10,484 bases of DNA from Acidobacteriota bacterium (GTDB lineage Bacteria; Acidobacteriota; UBA890), in contig JAUWTE010000069.1 of the NCBI GenBank assembly GCA_030609765.1, positions 1-10,484 of the forward strand, given 5' to 3'. Positions 4,991 to 10,484 of this stretch are shown piece by piece (position 1 is the stretch's first letter; each line of letters opens with the position of its first letter). The translations under genes and the position numbers were made by a program. The notes beneath the pieces are model-generated. The model made no database searches. It was not told the origin of the DNA and worked only from the letters and a program-made list of their open reading frames with translations.

Positions 4991-7360
4991 CTACCGCCCC
5001 GGCCGAGGAGGGATCTCGATCTGGGTTCCCGCATCGGGGCCGAAACCGGGCTGGTAGATCTGGCCCAGAATCGCCGACATTCGCGTGCCGATCAGGTCGT
5101 TGACCTGCTCCACGAGCGCCGGGACCTTCACCCACCCTTGGTCAATCTGCCAAAGCTGATCCTCGGTCGGCAGCGCGGTGAAGCTCTCGATGGCGTTGGA
5201 GACCCGCATGCCGCGACGCACTTGACTGAGCTCCTCCTGCAGGTCTCGAACCTGTCCGCTCAGCTCGCGGATCTCCTCGCGCAACGAGTCCGGCACCTCG
5301 TCGTTGCCCGTGATGAGCTCCCGCACCGCCGTGAGCTGCTCGGAGGCGCGCGTCAGCGCCCGCCCCGCCTCGTATATCGGCTTGGAGAGCGCGAAGCCGT
5401 CGATGATGGCGGCCTGCCGCACCACGAGGTCGGCGCGAGAGAGGTCGATGCGTGGGTCGCCCCTCACCTCGACCTCGGTGGTGAACGTCTGGTCGGCGGC
5501 ATCCACCTCGACGGTGTAGGTGCCGGGCAGGACGCGGGGACCACGCGGGCTGCCACCGAAGAAGCGGGCCATAGGGTTGGCCTGCTCACTCGGATCGGGC
5601 ACGTACGCCGGGTTGACGCGCAGATCCCAAACGACCTGCTGCATCCCCGCTCGACCCGGCCCCTCGAGATCGCGCACCAGGGTGCCCGATTCATCCAGAA
5701 CCCGCAGCTTCACGGTCGGCTCGGGAGGCTCGGGGCGTGGGGCGGGTGGACCTCCCCGGGCGAAGAATCCGGCCATGCCCGCCGGCATGCCGGGCGGGCC
5801 AGCGGGATTCGCCTCGGGTCGCTGCCTGCCTGTTTGCTCGGGTAGCGGAGCGTCGTCCTTCAGGTGGTAGCGGATCATCGCGCCGAATGGCGGGTTGGGA
5901 GCCGCAAAGGAGCCCGGGGTCCAACCCTGTGGGCTGTATACATTGAAGATCGTCGCGCGCCGCACCGGGAACAGGTGTGCGTCCGAGGCAACCAGGTCCT
6001 CGGAGATCTCCATCAACGGAGAGATGTCGTCCAGGATCCAGGCGCCGCGGCCGTGGGTGCCGATGATCAGGTCGTTGTCCCGCGGATGTATGACGATGTC
6101 ATCGACCGGCACGGTCGGCAGGTTGCCTTTCAGACGAATCCAGCTTTCGCCCCGGTCCCTCGAGAAGTAGACGCCGATCTCGTTGCCGAGGAACAAGAGG
6201 TTCTCGACCGTCGGGTGCTCGTAGATGACGTTCACCGACCAGTCATCGGGCAGGCCGCCCACAATCGTGCTCCAGTCCTCGCCGAAGTTGTCGCTGACGT
6301 AGACGTACGGCCTGTAGTCGCCGCGCTCGTGGCCATCGAAGGTGGCGTAAACGGTGCCTTCGTTGAAGCGTGAGGCGACTACACGGCTGACATAGGTGTT
6401 TTCAGGCAACCCCGGCATATCCTGGTTCAGCATCTGCCAGTTGCCGCCGCCGTCACGCGTGCCCTGCAGGTTGCCGTCATCGGTGCCGAAGTAGAGCACG
6501 CCCGGATTGAGTGGCGACTCGGAGATGTTCGTGGAGTTGCCGTACGACGAGATCCCGTCGTTGCGCGACAGGATCTGCTCGTTCCCCAGTGCCACTCCCA
6601 TGATCTCGAGCTCATCACGGTCCATCGCCTGGGTCAGATCAGGGCTGATCGCTTCCCAGCTATCGCCCCGATCGGTGCTCTTCATCAGGTGGTTGGAACC
6701 CGCGTAGATAGTGGCCGAGTCGTGCTGCGAGATGATGATCGGCGTGTTCCAGTTCCAACGGAAGCTGACCTCGCCGGTCGTGTCCGGCTCCTCGCCCTGC
6801 AGGCGTGGCGCCGGCTTGATGCCGCGTCGCTCCATCGTGTTCAGATCGACGCGCGCGATGTTGCCGCCCTGTGATTCTGCGAACAGAATCGATGGGTCGG
6901 TCGGGTCGATGCGCACATAGAAGCCATCACCGCCGCCAACGTTGAACCAGTCGTGGTTGCCGATTCCCTGCCTCGACCAGGTGGCGCTAGGCCCACACCA
7001 GGAGCCGTTGTCCTGCAGGCCGCCGCAAACGAAGTACGGGTCGCGCATGTCGACGCCGATCTCGTAGAACTGCGCCAAAATGATGTTGGTGAACTGGAAC
7101 CAGCTCGCCGAGCGATCCCAGGAAACCGACACGCCACCATCGCCACCGAGGATCAGGTGGTTCGAGTTGGCGGGATCGATCCACAGCGCGTGGTGGTCGG
7201 AATGAACCTCCGTCGCCGCGTCGTTAGTGAAGTTGTGACCTCCGTCGTCGGTCTTGTAGAGCGATGATCCCCCGAGATAGATGCGCTCGGGGTTGTTGGG
7301 ATCGATGCGCAGGAGGCTGTAGTACATGGGGCGGTTGTTGGTGGTGCTGATGTGCTCCAC
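4991..7360 (-). CDS. BNR/Asp-box protein, C-terminal fragment
   Basis: This open frame of 789 codons is entered at the frameshift; GTG 7360 and ATG 7327 are only formal starts. Using full-length numbering (add 316), further Asp-boxes are KTDDGGHNF (352-360), KSTDRGDSW (543-551), GTRDGGGNW (616-624), VSDNFGEDW (671-679) and SRDRGESW (716-723), enough with the first half for two propellers. The last blade ends with IIGTHGRGAWILDDISPL (748-765), a hallmark of this protein group. A Pro/Gly/Met-rich stretch covers about 831-864. A FlgD/Ig-like beta domain follows at about 864-949 (VKLRVLDESGTLVRDL, then PGTYTVEVDA), and then a helical, coiled-coil-like segment at about 1006-1032 (LREEIRELSGQVRDLQEELSQV). 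No transmembrane anchor or sorting tail is seen, so export to periplasm or outside is expected. Substrate or partner is unknown. Confidence 0.78.
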   Translation of the reverse strand: MEHISTTNNRPMYYSLLRIDPNNPERIYLGGSSLYKTDDGGHNFTNDAATEVHSDHHALWIDPANSNHLILGGDGGVSVSWDRSASWFQFTNIILAQFYEIGVDMRDPYFVCGGLQDNGSWCGPSATWSRQGIGNHDWFNVGGGDGFYVRIDPTDPSILFAESQGGNIARVDLNTMERRGIKPAPRLQGEEPDTTGEVSFRWNWNTPIIISQHDSATIYAGSNHLMKSTDRGDSWEAISPDLTQAMDRDELEIMGVALGNEQILSRNDGISSYGNSTNISESPLNPGVLYFGTDDGNLQGTRDGGGNWQMLNQDMPGLPENTYVSRVVASRFNEGTVYATFDGHERGDYRPYVYVSDNFGEDWSTIVGGLPDDWSVNVIYEHPTVENLLFLGNEIGVYFSRDRGESWIRLKGNLPTVPVDDIVIHPRDNDLIIGTHGRGAWILDDISPLMEISEDLVASDAHLFPVRRATIFNVYSPQGWTPGSFAAPNPPFGAMIRYHLKDDAPLPEQTGRQRPEANPAGPPGMPAGMAGFFARGGPPAPRPEPPEPTVKLRVLDESGTLVRDLEGPGRAGMQQVVWDLRVNPAYVPDPSEQANPMARFFGGSPRGPRVLPGTYTVEVDAADQTFTTEVEVRGDPRIDLSRADLVVRQAAIIDGFALSKPIYEAGRALTRASEQLTAVRELITGNDEVPDSLREEIRELSGQVRDLQEELSQVRRGMRVSNAIESFTALPTEDQLWQIDQGWVKVPALVEQVNDLIGTRMSAILGQIYQPGFGPDAGTQIEIPPRPGR

Positions 7361-8307
7361 GTATCGCCCCGGTCGGTCGACCGATAGATACCCTGCTCCC
7401 CGCGGCGAGCCTCGACGATCGCGTACACGATGTTGGTGTCACCGCGGAAGATATCGAGCCCGATGCGGCCCGTGTCACCCTCCGGCAGCCCTTCGGTGAG
7501 CTCCGTCCAGGTCTCGCCACCATCCATGCTGCGGTAGATGCCGCCCCCCGGACCACCGCCGTTGAACCCGAACGAGGTCCGCCGGCGCTGGTACATGGCC
7601 GCAAACAATGTGTTCGGGTCGTTCCGGTCCATCACCAGATCGACGGCGCCGGTGTCAGCGTCGACGGACAGCACATGCTCCCAGGTGTCGCCGCCGTCAC
7701 GCGTGCGGAACACACCACGCTCGGGATTCGTGTCCCAGAGCTGGCCCACCGCAGCCACGTAGACGACATCGTTGTCGCGCGGGTCAATAGCGATGCGGGC
7801 GATGTGGCGCGTCTCGTACAGGCCCTTGTGTTCCCAGGTCTTGCCGCCGTCGACAGACTTGTACACGCCGTTGCCCCAGGGCGAGCTCTGCCGGTTATTG
7901 GGCTCGCCGCTGCCTACCCACACGAGGTTCGGGTTGGACTGCGAGATCGTCACTGCCCCCGCGGAGGCGGTCGCTTCGTTGTCGAAAACGGGCTCGAAGG
8001 CGATGCCGTGGTTGGTGGTTTTCCAGACGCCACCCGTCGCCGTGGCAACGAAAAAGACGGATGGGTTCGACTCGAGCACAGCCAGGTCGGTAATGCGGCC
8101 GCCCATGACGGCGGGACCGATGTTGCGCCACTCGAGATTCTCCAGCGCGGCGGCAACTGTATCCCCACCGCCCTCCTGCGCCACAGGCTCTCCAGCCTCT
8201 GCCGCATAGCCATGGCTCGCGGGCAGGGCCAACAGTGGCACAACCAGCAAGATCGCCAGCAGGAAGGATGCGCGTCGGACGAGAATACCGCTAATCCTGG
8301 AATCCAT
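7153..8307 (-). CDS. BNR/Asp-box protein, N-terminal fragment with signal peptide
   Basis: ATG 8307 is chosen over GTG 8316 because GGAGG (8320-8316) stands eight bases before the ATG and includes part of the GTG. Residues 1-35 are a signal peptide (RR, long LLAILLVVPLLAL core, S-H-G-Y-A). A typical propeller start follows, with LEWRNIGPAVMGGRITDLAV at 58-77. Asp-boxes (S/T-x-D-x-G-x-T-W) are visible as KSVDGGKTW (150-158), RTRDGGDTW (201-209), RSMDGGETW (259-267) and RSTDRGDTW (309-317), with a degenerate one at 96-104. Each marks a turn between strands of a blade and is structural, not catalytic. After W317 the frame leaves the protein and adds 67 unrelated residues rich in Thr, Ser and Pro before a stop. 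The real protein continues in another frame from there. Confidence 0.75.
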   Translation of the reverse strand: MDSRISGILVRRASFLLAILLVVPLLALPASHGYAAEAGEPVAQEGGGDTVAAALENLEWRNIGPAVMGGRITDLAVLESNPSVFFVATATGGVWKTTNHGIAFEPVFDNEATASAGAVTISQSNPNLVWVGSGEPNNRQSSPWGNGVYKSVDGGKTWEHKGLYETRHIARIAIDPRDNDVVYVAAVGQLWDTNPERGVFRTRDGGDTWEHVLSVDADTGAVDLVMDRNDPNTLFAAMYQRRRTSFGFNGGGPGGGIYRSMDGGETWTELTEGLPEGDTGRIGLDIFRGDTNIVYAIVEARRGEQGIYRSTDRGDTWSTSAPPTTAPCTTASCASIPTTPSASISGDHRSTRPTTEVTTSLTTRRRRFIPTTTRCGSIPPTRTT

Positions 8308-8346
8308 AGAGACCACCTCCGTAGGGATTGCTGAGCTGCCTAGCCG

Positions 8347-9630
8347 TCACCTAACACCCGCCAGCGCAGAGGTCAAGAGAAAGGCCCGCTGCGTACCCAG
8401 GTGACTGTCGATTGCGTCGAAGCTCTCGTGCAGCGAATGACCGCCCCGGCCACGCCCACCTCCACCGATGGTGATCGCTGGAATCCCCATGCTGATGGGG
8501 ATATTCGAGTCGGTGCTGCCCCCGCCTAGGCGCGCCTCAACCCCGAGGAATCCAGCCGCTTCAACCGCGGCTTGCACCATCGTAGAATCAGCCGGGGTCT
8601 GACCGGCCGGGCGCACGCCGATGCTGACGATCTCGACCTCGAGCTGCACGTCGCTCTCCCAACGGCTGTTTTCCTCGTCGAGGGCCGCCTGCACGGCTTC
8701 GCGGAACTGCGAGTCGATCTCACCGAGCTCCTCGACGCTCTCGGATCGCATGTCCACGGTCATGGTCGTCTCGTAGGCGATCGAGTTCACCGACGTTCCG
8801 CCCTCGACCAGGCCAACGCTGAAGGTCACCCGCGGCTGGCGCGGCACCTGGAAGTCGGCGATCTTGCCGATGGCACGGCCCAGGGCGTGGATGGGGTTCG
8901 GCATGCCGAAGGCGCCGTAGCTGTGCCCACCGGGACCCTTGTAGGTGACCTCGTAGCGATGGCTGCCAACGGCCCGATGGGTCACGCCGAGGCCAGTGCC
9001 ATCGATCGAGATGAAATAGTCGACGCGCCCCTCGAGCTCGTCTCCGAACAGGTGCTTGACGCCACGCAGGTCACCGACCCCCTCCTCGCCCACCGTTCCG
9101 ACGAAGATGACCGTGCCTTCAGTTTCGAGCTCCACCTCCTGCATGGCCCGGGCCACAGCGAGCACGACGGTCAGGCCACGGCAGTCATCGCCAATCCCGG
9201 GGCCACTCAGCACTTCACCCTCTCGAGTGACCGTTACATCGGTGCCCGGAGGGAAGACCGTATCCAGATGAGCCGATAGCACGACTGTCGGTCCATCCCC
9301 AACGCCTGGGCGCTCACCGATGGCATTCCCCACGGCATCGATGCGCACCTTCTCCAGGCCGAGCTCGGCCAGGCGCCGCTGATATTCCTCGGCGCGCTCC
9401 GCTTCATGGAAGGGTGGCGCCGCGATCTCGCAAATCGCCACCTGGTTTTCCAGAGTCTCAGGCTCAGTATCCCGTAGGTACTCCAGGGCGCGTTGCACCG
9501 CGGGCTGATCAGCGGGTACCTGAATCGCCTCCTGCGAGCTCCTCTCCGTTCCTGTCACCTCCCCTGTGGAACCGAGGAGCCCGATGGCGACTACCAGGAA
9601 CATCCTGATCACTCGTGCGAATGCGCTCAT
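8347..9630 (-). CDS. Secreted M20-family metallopeptidase
   Basis: This 427-residue zinc peptidase belongs to the M20 family (PF01546 with a dimerisation domain; peptidase T/carboxypeptidase G2-like). A hydrophobic signal segment covers about 1-27. Metal and catalytic positions are all present: H121 and D123 in SAHLDTVFP, the D148-D149 pair in GPGIGDDCRG, E182-E183 in VGEEGVGD, D210 in SIDGTG, and H398 in GGHSLHESFD. The dimerisation (lid) domain runs about 218-330, with KGPGGHSYGAFGMPNP at 231-246. An intact active site and full length argue for a working exopeptidase or amidohydrolase cutting short peptides outside the cytoplasm. ATG 9630 is preferred because AAAGG (9643-9639) lies eight bases upstream; GTG 9639 is an alternative that adds three residues. 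It leads the minus-strand group, 39 bases before the propeller gene, and could supply peptide uptake. Confidence 0.9.
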   Translation of the reverse strand: MSAFARVIRMFLVVAIGLLGSTGEVTGTERSSQEAIQVPADQPAVQRALEYLRDTEPETLENQVAICEIAAPPFHEAERAEEYQRRLAELGLEKVRIDAVGNAIGERPGVGDGPTVVLSAHLDTVFPPGTDVTVTREGEVLSGPGIGDDCRGLTVVLAVARAMQEVELETEGTVIFVGTVGEEGVGDLRGVKHLFGDELEGRVDYFISIDGTGLGVTHRAVGSHRYEVTYKGPGGHSYGAFGMPNPIHALGRAIGKIADFQVPRQPRVTFSVGLVEGGTSVNSIAYETTMTVDMRSESVEELGEIDSQFREAVQAALDEENSRWESDVQLEVEIVSIGVRPAGQTPADSTMVQAAVEAAGFLGVEARLGGGSTDSNIPISMGIPAITIGGGGRGRGGHSLHESFDAIDSHLGTQRAFLLTSALAGVR

Positions 9631-9641
9631 CACTTTCACCT

Positions 9642-9671
9642 TTGTTGAATTCTCCCGCGTAGCGTTACAAT
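9642..9671 (+). promoter_or_regulatory. Possible sigma-70-type promoter for the kinase gene
   Basis: TACAAT (9666-9671) matches five of six bases of the -10 consensus. Upstream, TTGTTG (9642-9647) is 18 bases away and TTGAAT (9645-9650) is 15 bases away, either being a weak -35. Transcription would start near 9678, leaving a leader of about 50 bases. The site sits in the 97-base divergent spacer with the peptidase gene. No clear minus-strand promoter was recognised there. Confidence 0.35.
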
Positions 9672-9727
9672 GCGTCCGCTTTCATCGACTTGCCTGAACA
9701 CTCACCAGAGCTTCGGGGAGATCTTCC

Positions 9728-10484
9728 GTGGTCGGCACAACCCTCAACCACTACAAGATCCTCAGCAAGATCGGCAGCGGCGGCATGGGCGAGGTCTACC
9801 TCGCCGAGGACAGCAAGCTCAACCGCCGCGTCGCCCTGAAGATACTCCCTCCCGACCTCGCAGAGAAACCGGAGCGGCGCGAGCGCTTCGAGCGCGAGGC
9901 GCAGGCGGTTGCCGCTCTCAACCATCCCAACATCGTCACCATTCACTCTGTCGAGGAGGCCACCGGCGTCGAAGGCCGAGAGGGAGCGGTTCACTTCCTC
10001 ACCATGGAGCTGGTCGAGGGGCAAACCCTCGACGAGGCAATCCCGAAGAAAGGCTTCACCCTCGATCGCTTCTTCGATATCGCCATCCCCGTCGCCGATG
10101 CCATCAGCGCCGCGCACGGAAAGGGCATCACTCATCGCGACCTGAAGCCCGCCAACATCATGATCAGCGAGGACGGCCGGGTGAAGGTGCTGGATTTCGG
10201 GCTGGCGCGTTTCGACGAAGGACCACTGGAGACGGCAGCTACCAAGGCTTCCGAGCGGCTCACCGGCGAGGGGCAGATTCTCGGGACTACGGCCTACATG
10301 TCGCCCGAACAAGCCGAAGGCAAGCTCGCCGACCACCGTTCCGACATCTTCTCGTTCGGTGTCGTCCTGTATGAGATGGCGACCGGCGAGCGGCAGATTC
10401 TCGGGACTACGGCCTACATGTCGCCCGAGCAGGCCGAAGGCAAGCTCGCCGACCACCGTTCCGACATCTTCTCGTTCGGTGTCG
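9728..10484 (+). CDS. Hanks-type Ser/Thr protein kinase (partial, with internal tandem duplication)
   Basis: The frame opens at GTG 9728, seven bases after GGGGAG (9715-9720), and runs off the window after 252 codons. Kinase motifs in order: glycine loop IGSGGMGEVY (15-24), ATP lysine K38 in VALKIL, helix-C glutamate E57, catalytic loop HRDLKPAN (136-143), DFG (156-158), activation segment end GTTAYMSPEQ (186-195) and subdomain IX SDIFSFG (205-211). All catalytic residues are present. This is the cytoplasmic PknB-like domain abundant in Acidobacteriota, often followed by a membrane helix and a sensor or WD40-like part not visible here. From residue 219 the sequence returns to TGERQILGTTAYMSPEQ, repeating residues 179-218 instead of continuing to the normal subdomain X region. 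The gene is therefore duplicated internally or misassembled. It is divergent from the peptidase gene and probably has its own promoter. Confidence 0.9.
   Translation, partial: MVGTTLNHYKILSKIGSGGMGEVYLAEDSKLNRRVALKILPPDLAEKPERRERFEREAQAVAALNHPNIVTIHSVEEATGVEGREGAVHFLTMELVEGQTLDEAIPKKGFTLDRFFDIAIPVADAISAAHGKGITHRDLKPANIMISEDGRVKVLDFGLARFDEGPLETAATKASERLTGEGQILGTTAYMSPEQAEGKLADHRSDIFSFGVVLYEMATGERQILGTTAYMSPEQAEGKLADHRSDIFSFGV
10262..10484 (+). repeat. 120-bp in-frame tandem duplication in the kinase gene
   Basis: Positions 10262-10381 and 10382-10484 are direct copies offset by exactly 120 bases (40 codons); the second copy is cut by the window end. Over 103 aligned bases they differ at three places: 10271/10391 (Gly to Arg) and two synonymous changes at 10309/10429 and 10312/10432. 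Both copies begin with ACCGGCGAG, which encodes T-G-E at two natural kinase positions: before QILGT in the activation segment and in the A-T-G-E-R of the next subdomain. This short homology is the likely join point. Confidence 0.9.

Larger units (their letters stand above)
4991..8307 (-). pseudogene. Secreted BNR/Asp-box propeller protein, broken by a one-base deletion
   Basis: The two minus-strand reading frames make one protein of about 1105 residues if a single base is restored near 7357. Upstream frame: RSTDRGDTW, then nonsense. Downstream frame: EHISTTNNRPMYYSLLRIDP. The genomic minus-strand sequence at the join is ACGTGGAGCAC; adding one G (TGG GAG CAC) gives D-T-W-E-H, exactly the expected end of an Asp-box followed by the usual strand. 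No slippery heptamer is present there, so programmed frameshifting is unlikely. Large Asp-box (sortilin/VPS10-like, sialidase-like) propellers annotated as glycosyl hydrolase or YVTN/WD40-like are abundant in Acidobacteriota and Bacteroidota, mostly without known substrate. Each half keeps good coding quality, so the break is either very recent or a sequence error. Confidence 0.8.

Noticed and set aside
4658..5845. 395-codon open frame on the plus strand across YjbQ and the propeller gene
   Set aside because: It spans two real minus-strand genes and the spacer between them, is rich in Arg, Gly and Leu as expected of antisense frames, and shows no domain.
7340..7370. Programmed -1 frameshift in the propeller gene
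   Set aside because: No slippery heptamer or A/T-rich slip site is present at the join (ACGTGGAGC), and such secreted propellers are not known to be frameshift-regulated.
9670..10374. 234-codon frame at the kinase locus and a 263-codon antisense frame (9665-10456)
   Set aside because: Both are shadows of the kinase frame that begins at GTG 9728 and carries all kinase motifs. The antisense frame even repeats its own residues because of the 120-base duplication.
1..10484. CRISPR array, tRNA, rRNA, insertion sequence or phage genes
   Set aside because: No regularly spaced repeats, RNA gene signatures, transposase or phage protein motifs were seen on either strand. The only sizeable repeat is the kinase duplication.

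Overview
The window is GC-rich, gene-dense bacterial DNA with no RNA genes, insertion sequences or CRISPR. The gene families suggest an Acidobacteriota-like bacterium, though this is inferred from family resemblance and was not tested. They are an ECF-type sigma/anti-sigma-like pair, a TonB-dependent receptor with a carboxypeptidase-regulatory-like N-terminus, a very large secreted BNR/Asp-box propeller protein, a secreted M20 peptidase and a Hanks-type Ser/Thr kinase. The outer-membrane receptor implies a Gram-negative envelope.

Left part, plus strand (1-1483): the last codons of a probable sigma factor overlap a single-pass membrane protein that looks like an anti-sigma partner. Two bases after it comes an exported protein with a secretin N-domain-like segment. 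The three form a tight operon. A 201-base spacer (1484-1684) holds three inverted repeats and a run of eight C. It leads to a TonB-dependent receptor (1685-4447), whose frame is intact except for one TGA at codon 190.

Middle and right part, minus strand (9630 down to 4511): a secreted M20 metallopeptidase, a secreted BNR/Asp-box propeller protein of about 1105 residues, and a YjbQ/UPF0047 protein are spaced 39 and 60 bases apart and probably form one transcription unit. The propeller gene has a one-base deletion near 7357. The receptor and YjbQ genes converge on a 63-base spacer with a short hairpin and a 10-base direct repeat.

Right edge, plus strand (9728-10484): a Ser/Thr kinase gene diverges from the peptidase gene and runs off the window. 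Its activation-segment/subdomain IX region is present twice in tandem, in frame, with a 120-base period.

No clearly new system is visible. The points most worth checking are the three lesions in three of the larger genes (nonsense codon, frameshift, tandem duplication) and the possibility that the left operon is a split relative of FecI/FecR/FecA-type signalling. In that reading, the secretin-like domain is a separate periplasmic protein instead of the N-terminus of the receptor.
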